Source: Polyangiaceae bacterium (lineage in GTDB: Bacteria > Myxococcota_A > Polyangia > Polyangiales > Polyangiaceae). From it: 64,000 bases of DNA. The stretch spans positions 310,001 to 374,000 of the forward strand of contig JACKEB010000012.1 in assembly GCA_020633205.1 (NCBI GenBank). Direction: 5' to 3'. Position numbers and translations under genes: made by a program. Under the pieces are notes generated by a model. That model had not been told where the DNA came from. It did no database searches and was given only the letters and a program-made list of their open reading frames with translations. Positions 8,518 to 17,785 of this stretch are shown one piece after another; the stretch's first letter is position 1; each line of letters opens with the position of its first letter.

Positions 8518-10635
8518 TCAGAAGTACAGGTTGGCGAACCCGCGCACCGAGTTCGCGTTGGGTTGTGCGCGACCCGCCACGCCAAAGCCGACGTCCTGGC
8601 TCACCAGCCAGCGTGTGCTGAACTCGGCGTTCCAGGTGAGCTTCGGCTCCTGCGCCGGAAGCCAGGTCAGTTCGCCGGTGAGCAGACTGACCAGGCGGTG
8701 GGTCCAGCGAAAGCGCATGCCGCTGAATGGACCCAGTCCAGCACGTAGCGGCCAGTGATTGATGCCGTCGATCGGGCCCAAACCCAATACGTGGTTGTTC
8801 ACCATCAGGAATACGGTGAGGCCGTCGTCGAAGGACTCGAGGGTTCCTCCCCCTCCGAGGGTGAGCACTCCAGCGAGGCACTCGTCGCAGCCGTCATCCC
8901 GTATCCGTGTGGCACCAGCCCTGACATGCCAGGACGTGTTGCCAGTGAAGCGGTCGAGGGGGGTGAGGGAGATGATGCGAACGAGGGAAAAATCCTCCAA
9001 GTAGAGTTTCGGCTCCTCCACGTCGTAGCGTAGCGAGAAGGGCAGGAACTCGATCTGCATGTGCTCTGGGTAGCCGACGGCTGGGTCATCGAGGCCATGC
9101 AGAGCCAAGCGACCGTCCAGCTGATGGAAGTAGCCCTGCGATGTGCTGTAGCCCGACCCGAGACCCCAGCGTTGGCTCCCGTGGCCGTTCTCCGGGTGTG
9201 CCTCGGGTGGAGGGTCGACGTTGAGCGGACGGCTGGGCACTGCGAGCGCTGCGCGCCGCTCGAGCAAGCGTTGTTTGCGCTCGTCCTCAGCGTCGGTCTT
9301 CAGCACATCTCGCGCAACGCTGTAGTCGAGGTAGTCGAGCGCTGCGTCCAGCACACGGACGCGAGCGGCAACCGAGAGGTCGTCGGGGAGCGGCGCCTCA
9401 GGATCCGCAGCGAGCAGCGCCAGCGCGCTCCTCTCGTTCGACGAGAGTGACTCGAGCCTGGCCCGAAACTGGGTGCGGTTCGAGGGGCGGAAATGCACCG
9501 AGCGTACCAACCCTCCTTCCTTGAACAGGGCTTTAATTGTATCCGCAGGGATAACCGGCCAGCCTAGCTTCGAGAGCAAGTCCGCGCTTGGTCTCGCGAC
9601 CTCCAGGATCGCCAGGATGTGGTAGGAGCAGTTTTCCGTGAGGTAAAAGTAGTCAAAGTAGTTCGAGCCTAGCTCCCAGATGTGCGCGAGCATCATGTCG
9701 AGCTCCGCCTGGCTGAAGTTTAGCTCGTACTCCCACATGTCTCGCGACTCGAAGTCGTTGTATTCGCGGACTTTGTAGTAGTAGGGCAGGCGGCGAAACG
9801 TGCCCGGAAACATCCCCGTCAGCCCCTTGAACGCGTAGATGAACGAGTTGTTCGTGTCGACGTTGGCGGAGTAGTCAATTCCATAGTCGAGCAGGTCTTG
9901 GCCGCCTTCCGGGTTCTCTCCCGGGTCCTTGTTGATGCGAAGGAAGGTGTGGCCGAAGGCGGACGCCGGGTTGTTCAAGTAATAGGCGGAGAAGACCAGC
10001 GTGGCGGCCTGAGGGCGCATTCTGCGGCGGAAGTCCTCGTAGCGGGGACAGCGTCTGGTTGGGAGGCGGCCGAAGTCTATTTGCAGCTCCGCTGCGAGCC
10101 AGGCCCGCCGCGCCGGGAACCGACAGAACGGGTGTTGGATCTCCGCGTCGGTCTTGCGTGGTGGTCGAAAGAAGGCACGCAGCGTAGCTTCGAGCTCCGC
10201 TTCGGGGTTCGAGCTTCCGTCCGCGGCGAGAAAGAAGACGCGACTGTCGGCCTCGCTGGACCAACCGAAGACCCCTGGCCGGTAGTGCAGGAGCCGTTGC
10301 CAGGTGCGCGTCCGAGCGAGCTTCAGCTCGGCTGCTCGCGCGATGAGAGAGTCGAGGTACCGGCTCGCCTCTTGCCGCGCGGAACGAATCCCCGCTGCGC
10401 TTCGTTTGGGCTTGGCGTCCAGCTTTGGCTTGGTCCGCTTGGTGTGGGTCCGTTTGGCAGCACCCTTGGAGCTCGTGAGCGGCGCAGCTGCCGCCAGAGA
10501 TGCTGGCAGTGCGACGCAACACGCTGCGACGGCGCAGACCAGAAAAAGGGCGAAGCAACGCGTGGGAGTCTGGCGGCGTCCGCGGAACGGGGTAGCGCCG
10601 GAGCGAAGCACCTCGCGGTGCTCGGAACGGGACAT
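8518..10635 (-). CDS. DUF4105 (Lnb-type) envelope protein
   Basis: 705-residue exported protein with a hydrophobic signal-like segment at about 25-50 after a basic N-terminus. The DUF4105 region spans about 200-390 and contains NPASAFGHTFLRI, LLDYGIDYSAN and YFYLTENCSYHILAI. The conserved His and Cys are the residues expected to be catalytic: this domain occurs in Lnb, a lipoprotein N-acyltransferase of Bacteroidota, and is called Lnb N-terminal periplasmic in Pfam. The C-terminal 250 residues are beta-rich and end in Phe (FANLYF), like an outer-membrane barrel or barrel-associated domain. The ATG at 10635 was chosen; a TTG at 10653 is the alternative. Substrate is unknown. The DUF3015 gene lies upstream on the same strand. 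Confidence 0.82.
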   Translation of the reverse strand: MSRSEHREVLRSGATPFRGRRQTPTRCFALFLVCAVAACCVALPASLAAAAPLTSSKGAAKRTHTKRTKPKLDAKPKRSAAGIRSARQEASRYLDSLIARAAELKLARTRTWQRLLHYRPGVFGWSSEADSRVFFLAADGSSNPEAELEATLRAFFRPPRKTDAEIQHPFCRFPARRAWLAAELQIDFGRLPTRRCPRYEDFRRRMRPQAATLVFSAYYLNNPASAFGHTFLRINKDPGENPEGGQDLLDYGIDYSANVDTNNSFIYAFKGLTGMFPGTFRRLPYYYKVREYNDFESRDMWEYELNFSQAELDMMLAHIWELGSNYFDYFYLTENCSYHILAILEVARPSADLLSKLGWPVIPADTIKALFKEGGLVRSVHFRPSNRTQFRARLESLSSNERSALALLAADPEAPLPDDLSVAARVRVLDAALDYLDYSVARDVLKTDAEDERKQRLLERRAALAVPSRPLNVDPPPEAHPENGHGSQRWGLGSGYSTSQGYFHQLDGRLALHGLDDPAVGYPEHMQIEFLPFSLRYDVEEPKLYLEDFSLVRIISLTPLDRFTGNTSWHVRAGATRIRDDGCDECLAGVLTLGGGGTLESFDDGLTVFLMVNNHVLGLGPIDGINHWPLRAGLGPFSGMRFRWTHRLVSLLTGELTWLPAQEPKLTWNAEFSTRWLVSQDVGFGVAGRAQPNANSVRGFANLYF

Positions 10636-10656
10636 CAGGTCGTCTAGGAACAAGTG

Positions 10657-10693
10657 GAAGAAAAGAAATGGGGGCGAGTGTTCCTCACCCCCA
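10657..10693 (-). terminator. Rho-independent terminator after the DUF3015 gene
   Basis: On the minus strand a ten-base stem, TGGGGGTGAG pairing with CTCGCCCCCA (one G-U pair), has the loop GAACA and is followed by TTTCTTTTCTT. It lies 40 bases past the stop at 10733 and ends the upstream transcript before the DUF4105 gene. The stem holds one copy of the CTCACCCCC element. Confidence 0.75.
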
Positions 10694-10732
10694 AACCAGG
10701 TTGATCGCGCCGCTGAGACGCGAACGGGCGAA

Positions 10733-11254
10733 TCAGCCCAGGTTGCCGCAAGCGAGCGACTTCGAGGTCTTCAGCGTCTCGACCACGGCGTCACCCACCT
10801 GAGCGTTCGAGGCCTTGGAACTCGGGAAGATCTGCTTGAAGTTCCTTTGCAGCGTACGGCCAACGGCCGCGCTGTCCTGGCAGCCAGCAAGCTCGGAGAG
10901 GCTCGCGATGGTCTCGCCGTTTCCGCGCGCGATGTCCTTGGCGAGCGCCACGCGATTCGTTTCAACGAACGCCTTTGCGCTCTCCTCGCCCGCGTCGGTG
11001 TCGTCGCAGTTGCTCGTGCCGCTGGAGATGCCGAACGTCTGGGTTCCAGAGGTGCCGTTGGTGGTTGCCGCGAACACCTGGGTGAATCCGGAATCCGGTG
11101 AGAAGATCATCGAGCCGAGACCGCAGCCGGCCGGGCCGTAGCCCGACGTCTTGCGCACGCCCGCCTTCTTCTCGATGTCTGACTCTTCCGCGCTCGCGGT
11201 GCTGGCAATCAAGCTGCCGGCGATGGCGATAAGCGCAAGGTTTCTGAGCTTCAT
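10733..11254 (-). CDS. DUF3015 family exported protein
   Basis: 173 residues. The ATG at 11254 has a good AGGAGA ribosome site. The N-terminus MKLRNLALIAIAGSLIAS followed by TASA is a type I signal peptide, so the product is periplasmic. The mature part carries the DUF3015 signature GPAGCGLGSMIF and a helical C-terminal half (LAKDIARGNGETIASLSELAGC). The biochemical function of the family is unknown. A terminator directly downstream separates it from the DUF4105 gene. The pairing with DUF4105 suggests a shared envelope process; that is inference. Confidence 0.85.
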   Translation of the reverse strand: MKLRNLALIAIAGSLIASTASAEESDIEKKAGVRKTSGYGPAGCGLGSMIFSPDSGFTQVFAATTNGTSGTQTFGISSGTSNCDDTDAGEESAKAFVETNRVALAKDIARGNGETIASLSELAGCQDSAAVGRTLQRNFKQIFPSSKASNAQVGDAVVETLKTSKSLACGNLG

Positions 11255-11358
11255 GTGTTTCTCCTGTCCTCTTCTAGTTGTGGCGGTGGTTGCCGCCGGG
11301 AGACGCATCTGGGCAGCTTTCCTGCACGAAGACAAGGGTTGCTTTGCTCGCGTGTGGG

Positions 11359-12114
11359 TCAAGCTCCGAGGCTCGACCTGGCCTGGGTCAGCGAGATCAG
11401 CTCGAGCCCCGAGGGTGCATCCGCCAGGAAGCCATCCAGGGTTTCGCGCAACGACGCTCTCGCCTCAGTGGGCAGCGTCGTTCCCACGTTGGAAACAGTC
11501 TCTGCGACGAGCGCCACGAGCTGCTGGCGGTCAGCTTTGGAGTACGCTTCCTCTCGGGTCATCTTGAGCGCTCCGCCCAGCGTGCCGAGCAGCATTTGCA
11601 CGAGCTGGTCGTGGGTTTTTCTAGCGTCGTCCGAGTCCGGCGCACCCTCGACCTGAGCAGTGCTCAGCCCGTAAGTCTTCGACACCAGCGTCAGCAAGAG
11701 TTGGGTGAGGGCGATTTGTTCCGGGCGGAAATCAGGCCTGCCGTAGAGCGGGAAAAGGCCTGGAATCACCGATAGGTAGCCCTGCGCGGTCGAGACACGC
11801 TCGTCCAAGCCAGCCGCGTCGTCCAAACGTGTCAGATTCCCCAGGCTGACCAGCTGATCAAAGGCCGGTTGTCCGACGCGAGGTAGGTCACTCGGCCCGC
11901 TTTCCTGAACCCGCTTCTTCAGCTCGATTAGACGTAGCCGATAGTCGTTTGGGGTGAGGGGACGAGGCGCTTCCTCCGCTGCGACGGGGAGTTCCGCCTC
12001 AGCGCTGGGAGGGGGCGGTGCAGCGGGCGGCGTTCGGTCATGGGCGCTGAGTGGCGGTTGTCCGCACCCAATCAGGAGCAGGCTTGCCCCAACGGCTTTG
12101 GCGAGATGGCGCAT
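11359..12114 (-). CDS. Hypothetical lipoprotein
   Basis: 251-residue lipoprotein. The ATG at 12114 gives MRHLAKAVGASLLLIGCGQ with the lipobox LIGC; the 45-residue in-frame extension upstream lacks coding character. A Pro-rich linker (TPPAAPPPPSAEAELP) leads into an all-helical domain of about 190 residues with regular Leu spacing. No family was recognised. It lies 131 bases beyond the nikR stop on the same strand and about 100 bases before the DUF3015 start. Confidence 0.75.
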   Translation of the reverse strand: MRHLAKAVGASLLLIGCGQPPLSAHDRTPPAAPPPPSAEAELPVAAEEAPRPLTPNDYRLRLIELKKRVQESGPSDLPRVGQPAFDQLVSLGNLTRLDDAAGLDERVSTAQGYLSVIPGLFPLYGRPDFRPEQIALTQLLLTLVSKTYGLSTAQVEGAPDSDDARKTHDQLVQMLLGTLGGALKMTREEAYSKADRQQLVALVAETVSNVGTTLPTEARASLRETLDGFLADAPSGLELISLTQARSSLGA

Positions 12115-12206
12115 GGCGTCGCATACGAATACGCGCGGGAGGGGGCAAGCCTTCTCTTGTTCCGTGCGGTTGGGACGATTCGAGGCGGCGGACCGGCCGA
12201 GCGTGG

Positions 12207-12225
12207 AGTTTTTCTCGGGGGTGAG
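12207..12225. repeat. Copy of the CTCACCCCC element, minus strand
   Basis: The minus strand reads CTCACCCCCGAGAAAAACTC, 20-40 bases after the nikR stop. A GGGGCG precedes it, so the core CGGGG...CCCCG can form a short hairpin. The arrangement resembles the copies at 10684 and 37795. Confidence 0.45.
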
Positions 12226-12245
12226 AGCGCCCCGGTTTACTGCCT

Positions 12246-12692
12246 TCATGCGCTGTGGTCGTGCTCGTGCTTGTGTCCGAGGGCTCCATCAGGCAGGCGC
12301 GCAGCGACGATGTCTCCACTCAGCACGCCCTTTGCTCCGATCAGCTGATCCGCTAAGGCCTTGAGCTGACTGGCCGGGCCACGGGTCGCGATCACCTCCA
12401 TGCAGTGGTCGTGATCGAGGTGCACGTGCAATGCGCTGATGATCAACGCTCCAGAGTCGTGCTGGATCGCCGTCAAGCGCTCGCTCAGCTCGGGCTTGTG
12501 GTGGTCGTAGATCAGCGTGATGGTGGCGCAGGTCGGGGCGCCGGTCTGCCACGCAGCGTCATCCAGCTCGCGGCGCACCAAGTCGCGCAGCGCCTCCGAG
12601 CGATTCGCGTAGCCGCGCTGGGTGATGAGCTCGTCAAAGCCTTCCAGCAGCTCCTTTTCCATCGCGACTCCGAAGCGGACGAGCTTGCTCAT
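12246..12692 (-). CDS. nikR: Nickel-responsive regulator, NikR family
   Basis: 148 residues. The N-terminal ribbon-helix-helix domain (VRFGVAMEKELLEGFDELI, then RSEALRDLVRREL) is followed by a C-terminal ACT-like metal domain. The nickel ligands of NikR are visible: His in YDHHKPEL, and the HVHLDHDHCME cluster holding two His and one Cys. The C-terminus ends in an extra His-rich tail (GHKHEHDHSA). NikR represses nickel uptake genes when nickel is bound. No nickel transporter lies beside it, although a peptide-type ABC importer is about 10 kb away. GAGGAG precedes the ATG. It follows the helical-repeat gene by 19 bases, so the two are probably co-transcribed. Confidence 0.9.
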   Translation of the reverse strand: MSKLVRFGVAMEKELLEGFDELITQRGYANRSEALRDLVRRELDDAAWQTGAPTCATITLIYDHHKPELSERLTAIQHDSGALIISALHVHLDHDHCMEVIATRGPASQLKALADQLIGAKGVLSGDIVAARLPDGALGHKHEHDHSA

Positions 12693-12711
12693 TGCGCTGC
12701 TCCTCGGGAAC

Positions 12712-13833
12712 TCACCGGCGGTCCGCCTTGCGGCTCATCTGCTGCTTTGCGGCTCTCGAGATGGCGCCGGTCACGTTCTTGCTGCGCGCAACTTGCCTCA
12801 GGTCTGCCTCGCGCAGGTGGGGGATGAGACTCGACGCGAACGTGAGCGGCGTGCGCGGGTTCGTCACCAGGTTCAGCTTGATCTGGTAGCTGCGGGTGAA
12901 CTCCTTGTTGCGTGCGATGATGCGCAACACCTCGTCACTCACGGAACGGCTCGCGCTGATCTGGATCGCCTCACGTTCGCGCATGCGTGGAGACTGCACC
13001 GCCGCAGCTGCCACGAGTCGGTTCGCGTCGCGAGCGAGCAAGAGCAACTCCTCGCCTTTGCCGAGCGCTGCCGTGCGGATCTTTTGGGAGGTGGTCATCT
13101 GCGTGATGCGCGCCCACAGCGGCTTGACCTTTTCCGTGACTTGCTCATTGCCTTCGTCATCCACCTCGTGGGTGTCTTCGCCGTCATCAAGCGCAATCTG
13201 GGCGCTGATTTCCTGGGTCTCCGAGAACAAGACGTCGTCGAAGCTGGGCTCCTCGCTGGCCTCGGGGATGAGCTCGGTTTGAATCGCTTCGGCGGCTTCC
13301 TTGAAGGCGGGGATGTCGAGAGTGACGCCGTTGCGCACAGCTAGCTCGAGCAGGCGGTCAGCCGTGGACATGCGCACGTGTTTGTTCATGTAGAGCCGCT
13401 CGATGACCCCCGGTGCTTCGAGCAGGCGCTGCTCGTTGGTCGCGATGATTTCGCCCGCCTTCTCGTCGGCTCGCTCTGCCAGTAGCTCCAATGTCTCCGT
13501 GGCGATGCGTGGCATTCGCAGGAGCGCACCCAGCGAGTCGTGATCGTGGGCGCGTGTCTCGCAGAGCGCGTGAATCACCGGCGCCTGGAGGTCGGCGCTC
13601 AGCGCGCCGTTCAACACCGGCGGCGGCAGATCTTTCAGCGTCGCGCGGGCGGCCTCGGCGACCTTCGCGTCGTCTGAGGCGGCTAGGCCTGTGAGGACGG
13701 TGACGATGTCCGCGGGCTTCGCACCCGGGATGACGCCCTTCGCTGCCATCAGTTTGAGCGGCGGCGGAGCTCCAGGTGAGAGCGCCTTCTTCGCTGGCGG
13801 CGGCAGACCTTCAAGGTCCAGCTCGGGACTCAT
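12712..13833 (-). CDS. Helical-repeat (HEAT-like) protein of unknown function
   Basis: 373 residues, soluble, with no signal peptide. Successive paired helices are visible (for example IVTVLTGLAASDDAKVAEAARATLKDL, cut here into its halves IVTVLTGLAAS and AEAARATLKDL, and VIHALCETRAHDHDSLGALL). This is typical of a HEAT-like solenoid. An acidic central insert (residues 195-235) separates two helical halves. The basic C-terminus (AISRAAKQQMSRKADRR) may contact nucleic acid or membrane. The start at 13833 drops an N-terminal extension that has no coding character. nikR follows after 19 bases. No function can be assigned. Confidence 0.72.
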   Translation of the reverse strand: MSPELDLEGLPPPAKKALSPGAPPPLKLMAAKGVIPGAKPADIVTVLTGLAASDDAKVAEAARATLKDLPPPVLNGALSADLQAPVIHALCETRAHDHDSLGALLRMPRIATETLELLAERADEKAGEIIATNEQRLLEAPGVIERLYMNKHVRMSTADRLLELAVRNGVTLDIPAFKEAAEAIQTELIPEASEEPSFDDVLFSETQEISAQIALDDGEDTHEVDDEGNEQVTEKVKPLWARITQMTTSQKIRTAALGKGEELLLLARDANRLVAAAAVQSPRMREREAIQISASRSVSDEVLRIIARNKEFTRSYQIKLNLVTNPRTPLTFASSLIPHLREADLRQVARSKNVTGAISRAAKQQMSRKADRR

Positions 13834-14468
13834 CCGCTCACGGTACCGCAACTCGCCTGACCGCTCACGGGTCGCGGCGCCTGGGGTCCAGATTTTGGGA
13901 GAGCCCCAGCGCAAAAATCGACGCTACCGTCGGAATGTAGCGGGCGATCACGGGTTGTACCTCATGCGGCCCGCGCCGGAGGTCTATCCGGACAGCGGCC
14001 CTGCGTCGCAAGGAGAGCTCGTGCGAGCGAAACGGTAGTGGTCAGTCAAGCGGACCAAGTTCGAATCGCCGTCAGCCGGCTTCTGGAGGTTGCGCTGAAT
14101 TGAGACCGCTTCGGAACACGAATGGAACTCAGAACTTCTCGAGTCACATGACACACCCGTCGGGGGCGATAGACGGCAACCTGCCAAGCCGGAAACACCC
14201 CGGGTCGCTTGCCCGCAGCGGCGATGCTCCCCTCTACACGCGAGATCTTCTCGAAGCGGGAGCGAAGGCAGCCACGCCTCGCAGCTCCAGAACCGGCCCG
14301 CCGGTGAGCGGACTCGGTTGCTCTCACTTCATGCGGGCACTATTCTGCCCGGCAGTCAGCTTTGCTTGAGGTAGGTTCAGCACTGGTACGCTCAGCTCGT
14401 CGTTCGAGACTGCGCACCGGTGACTTCTAGCCTGGTCAGACCAGGAACTCTGCGGAGGAGATACACAC
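13834..14468. other. 635-base divergent intergenic region
   Basis: Between the helical-repeat gene (leftward) and the SPFH gene (rightward). No frame here has convincing coding character and no RNA gene was recognised. The right end has the palindrome at 14432-14444 and a strong ribosome site (GGAGGAGA) for the SPFH gene. Promoters for both flanking genes are expected here, but none matches a consensus well. Confidence 0.5.
14432..14444. promoter_or_regulatory. Palindrome upstream of the SPFH gene
   Basis: CTGGTC-A-GACCAG is a perfect 13-base palindrome centred 31 bases before the ATG at 14469. Its place suits an operator or a small 5'-UTR hairpin. It may be chance. Confidence 0.3.
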
Positions 14469-15980
14469 ATGGGGATCATGGATTTCGTCAAGGGCGGCGT
14501 GCAGCAGATGATGATCGCTCGCCCCGACGAGTACAAAGAGAAGGTCTTCTACAAGCATCCGGATCAGCAGTTTCCATTCTGGAGTCAGCTGACGGTCGAT
14601 TCGGATGAAGTCGCGCTGTTCTTCAAGGACGGCACGGCTCAGGGGATCCTCCCACCAGGGCGCCATACCCTGAGCACACAGAACATCCCCTTCCTCGGTA
14701 AGTTCGTTTCCGAATTTACGGGCGGAAATGTATTCATCAGCGAGATCTTCTTCGTCACCACTCGACCGATTTTCCGCGATCAGAATAGCCAGCCGCTAGG
14801 CTTCGGCGGTCCGCTCGGGTCGATGCGCGACCCTGAGTTGGAGATCCGAGTCAACCCCAGGGCGTTCGGCACATACTCCTTCAAGGTTACGGATCCCGCG
14901 GTCTTCATTGGCAAGTTCATCGGCCAGAGTGGCGCGGTGGATCCCGATGTGGCGCTGCAGTGGGTGCGCGACCAGATCCTGATGGGATTGAAGTCCGTGC
15001 TGACCCGGATGATGAAGTCCGGGGATATCACCCTGATGGACCTCGGCGAATGCGGCCCGGACGTCGCCCGCGAGATCGTGCAAAACTGCCCAGACCTCAC
15101 GGAAAAGGGTCTCCAGGTGATGGAGATCGCCAAGCTCAACATCAACCTGAGCAAGGAAGACGAAGCTCGCATCGACGAGTTCCAAGACCAAATCGTCCAG
15201 GCCAAGCTTGATCGGCGCAAGGCGAAGATTGGCGTCGGCACCGCAGAGGCCGAGGCACAGCAACGCCAGTTTGGTCTCGACCAGGACTTCTCGAACGCTC
15301 AACGCTACGTGAACCAGGTCGATATGAACCGCTATGGCCAGTTTGCAGGCGCGCAGGCGACGATGGGCCTCGGCGAAGGACTCAAGCAAGGCGGCGATGG
15401 CGTTTCCGCGGGGGTAGCGGGAGCGGGCATGATGGCCGGTATGGGGCTCGGCGCCGGCCTGAACGCGGGCGCTCACGGTTATCCTCCCCAAGGCTACCCG
15501 CCGCCCGGCTACGGCTATCCGCCGCCCGGTTATCCGCCCCAAGGCTATCCCGGCTATCCGCCTCCTGGCTATCCGCCTCAAGGCTATCCAGGACAGCAGC
15601 CCGGCTATCCGCCCCAGCAAGGTGCGCCGCAACAGGGTGCGCCCCAGGGTCAGGGTTATCCGCCTCAGCAGGGGTACCCGCCGCCTGGCTATCCGCCCCA
15701 GGGTTATCCTGGCCAGCAGCCGGGCTACCCGCCTCAGCAAGGTTATCCGCAGCAAGGCTACCCGCAGCAGGGCTACCCGCAGCAACAGGCCGGCGGCTAC
15801 GGTCCCCCGCCTGGCGCGCCTCCCCAAGGCGCCGCGCCTCAGGGGGCAGCGCCTCAAGGGGCGCCGCCGCAAGGTGCGCCCGGTGGCGCGGAGTTCCCCG
15901 GTGGGCCGTGTCCCAAGTGCAACACGGCGAATGCCGCTGGCGCGAAGTTCTGCGCCGCGTGTGCGACGCCTCTCGGCTGA
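14469..15980 (+). CDS. SPFH-domain protein with Tyr-Pro-Gly repeat tail and zinc ribbon
   Basis: 503 residues. Residues 1-270 are an SPFH (band 7) domain of the YdjI/'virion core protein' subgroup; typical parts are MGIMDFVKGGVQQMMIARPD, GRHTLSTQNIPFLGKF and a coiled region near 240-280. Residues 335-465 are a low-complexity tail of GYPPQGYPPPGYP repeats, Gln-rich further on. The last 25 residues form a zinc ribbon, with CPKC and, 12 residues later, CAAC. There is no membrane segment, so recruitment to the membrane or to a polymer is inferred. A strong GGAGGAGA site sits ten bases before the ATG. A terminator follows, so the gene is a single transcription unit. Confidence 0.88.
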   Translation: MGIMDFVKGGVQQMMIARPDEYKEKVFYKHPDQQFPFWSQLTVDSDEVALFFKDGTAQGILPPGRHTLSTQNIPFLGKFVSEFTGGNVFISEIFFVTTRPIFRDQNSQPLGFGGPLGSMRDPELEIRVNPRAFGTYSFKVTDPAVFIGKFIGQSGAVDPDVALQWVRDQILMGLKSVLTRMMKSGDITLMDLGECGPDVAREIVQNCPDLTEKGLQVMEIAKLNINLSKEDEARIDEFQDQIVQAKLDRRKAKIGVGTAEAEAQQRQFGLDQDFSNAQRYVNQVDMNRYGQFAGAQATMGLGEGLKQGGDGVSAGVAGAGMMAGMGLGAGLNAGAHGYPPQGYPPPGYGYPPPGYPPQGYPGYPPPGYPPQGYPGQQPGYPPQQGAPQQGAPQGQGYPPQQGYPPPGYPPQGYPGQQPGYPPQQGYPQQGYPQQGYPQQQAGGYGPPPGAPPQGAAPQGAAPQGAPPQGAPGGAEFPGGPCPKCNTANAAGAKFCAACATPLG

Positions 15981-16005
15981 GTCGCTAGACCACTCCAAAG
16001 CAGCA

Positions 16006-16037
16006 ACGCCCGGGCTCGATGAGCCCGGGCGTTTTTG
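16006..16037 (+). terminator. Strong rho-independent terminator after the SPFH gene
   Basis: A 12-base stem, ACGCCCGGGCTC and GAGCCCGGGCGT, has the three-base loop GAT and is followed by TTTTTG. It lies 26 bases past the SPFH stop. Confidence 0.92.
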
Positions 16038-16228
16038 CGTGGGTCGACCGACCGCTCGCACTCCGTGGGCGGCTGAGGTGGGGAAGACGATTCGGAGAGG
16101 CCCGCGCAGAGCGGAGCGCTGACGACCGATCTGCACGACCCTCGCACTCAGCAGATGCGGACAATCCGCACTTGGCCACCCGAGTGAGTGCCCCGACCGG
16201 GGACAATGGGCTAGGCTGACGCTCGAGG

Positions 16229-17785
16229 GTGAGCGAGACACTGTTGCTGTTCGGAGGGCACAAGGGGCCCAACGACAAGCCCGCGACTGAGCCGGAGCCG
16301 ACTGCCAAGCTGTGTCCTGACTGCGGGCACCAGTTCTCGGGTGAAGCGCGGTTTTGCCCCTTCGACGGTGCCTTGCTCGAACACCGCGGCAAATGGGATC
16401 GCAGCGGCGATCCGCTGATCGGCAGCGTCGTCGACGGACGCTATGAAGTGCTCGACGTCCTTGGCGAGGGCGGCATGGGTACCGTCTACCGGGTCCGGCA
16501 CACCACACTGGGTCGCGCTTTCGCCCTCAAGGTGCTGCGAAAGGATCTCGCCGGCGATCGCGAGTTGGCGGCGCGCTTCATTCAAGAGGCGAAGGCCGCG
16601 GCCTCGGTGTCTCACCCCAGCGTGGTTCAGATCACCGATTTTGGCGCACTGGACGGCGAGCAACCGTATTTCGTCATGGAAATGCTCGAGGGTCAGTCGC
16701 TGGGCTGGCTGATCCAACACGGCGGCGCCATTCCTGCCGCCCGCGCTGTGCGTATCCTGCGTCAAGTTGCCGAGGCATTGGGCGCCGCCCACGCGGCAGG
16801 CATCGTGCATCGCGACCTCAAGCCCGACAATATCCATGTGGGTTCGGCGGCGGGCAGTGGTAGCGACGTGGTGAAGGTGCTCGACTTTGGCTTGGCCAAG
16901 GTCGCTGGTGCGAGCCGACTCACGCGTCAAGGCATGGTGTTCGGGACGCCGCACTACATGAGCCCAGAGCAAGCCTCGGGCGGCACCGTGGATCACCGCG
17001 CCGACATCTACGCGCTCGGCGTGGTGATGTACGAGATGTTCACCGGGCGAGTGCCATTCGAGGCGGACAGCTACATGGGCGTCTTGACGAAGCACATGTA
17101 CGTGGCGCCGACGCCGCCGAGTGAAGTCGTAGCGGCTGCCAGGGAGCTTGGCGCGCTCGAGGACATGACGCTGCGCTGCCTGCAAAAGAAGCCGCTTCAG
17201 CGCTTCCAAAGCATGGCGGACTTCATCGAGGAGCTGGACCGCGTTGCCCAGGTGAGCGACGACGGCAGTGTCTCGCTTCGCCCATCCGAGGCCGACGCGA
17301 GGCCGCTCGAAAACTTGCTTGCGGATGAGCTGGAGCCACCGAGTCCTGAGGAGCTGCGCATCGCCCGCGGGCGCTCGACGGAGTCTCACAGTCACGTCTC
17401 GATCGCTATCGCCGTGGCTGGCGCGGTCGCGCTGGTTGCGGCGGTGATTTGGCTCTTCACCCGAGGCAGCGACCCGAGCGCTGAGTCTGCAAAGGCCACC
17501 GCGAGCGCTACCGCGCTCGCGGAGACCGCGTCGTTGCAGCCCACGTCCACTCCAGCAACGACACCCGCAACCGCGGAGGCGGCCCCAACCGACGATACCG
17601 CAACGGAGACCGCGCCGAACCCCGTGGAAAAGACTGCGGAGCCAGCCAAGGCGAAGCCGACCCCCCGACGCGCTCCTTGGACGCAGCCGTACAATCCCGC
17701 CCCGCGCCCTGCGGCTACCCCCACTCAAACTGCCAAGCCCAAGCCGCAAATCGGCGGATCAGACATCGTCGATCCCTGGAAGTGA
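16229..17785 (+). CDS. Hanks-type Ser/Thr kinase, membrane-anchored, with N-terminal zinc ribbon
   Basis: 518 residues from a GTG start. Residues 29-48 are a short metal-ribbon motif (CPDCGHQFSGEARFCPFDG). The kinase domain (about 71-340) is complete: glycine loop LGEGGMGTV, Lys101 in FALKVL, catalytic HRDLKPDN (Asp196), DFG at 219-221 and GTPHYMSPEQAS. One membrane segment follows (about 393-413, IAIAVAGAVALVAAVIWLF), then an extracytoplasmic Thr/Pro/Ala-rich tail of about 100 residues ending in a basic, Pro-rich stretch. Such kinases phosphorylate regulators in Myxococcota. The target is unknown. The next gene, a REC-DUF4388 protein with the same membrane topology, is 151 bases downstream. 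Confidence 0.9.
   Translation: MSETLLLFGGHKGPNDKPATEPEPTAKLCPDCGHQFSGEARFCPFDGALLEHRGKWDRSGDPLIGSVVDGRYEVLDVLGEGGMGTVYRVRHTTLGRAFALKVLRKDLAGDRELAARFIQEAKAAASVSHPSVVQITDFGALDGEQPYFVMEMLEGQSLGWLIQHGGAIPAARAVRILRQVAEALGAAHAAGIVHRDLKPDNIHVGSAAGSGSDVVKVLDFGLAKVAGASRLTRQGMVFGTPHYMSPEQASGGTVDHRADIYALGVVMYEMFTGRVPFEADSYMGVLTKHMYVAPTPPSEVVAAARELGALEDMTLRCLQKKPLQRFQSMADFIEELDRVAQVSDDGSVSLRPSEADARPLENLLADELEPPSPEELRIARGRSTESHSHVSIAIAVAGAVALVAAVIWLFTRGSDPSAESAKATASATALAETASLQPTSTPATTPATAEAAPTDDTATETAPNPVEKTAEPAKAKPTPRRAPWTQPYNPAPRPAATPTQTAKPKPQIGGSDIVDPWK

Noticed and set aside
14062..14090. tRNA-like AGTTCGAATC in the intergenic region
   Set aside because: The flanking bases do not form a T-stem or an acceptor stem, and no anticodon arm fits.
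16211..17749. 512-codon frame antisense to the kinase
   Set aside because: Kinase motifs are complete on the plus strand; the antisense frame has Arg/His-rich composition without motifs.
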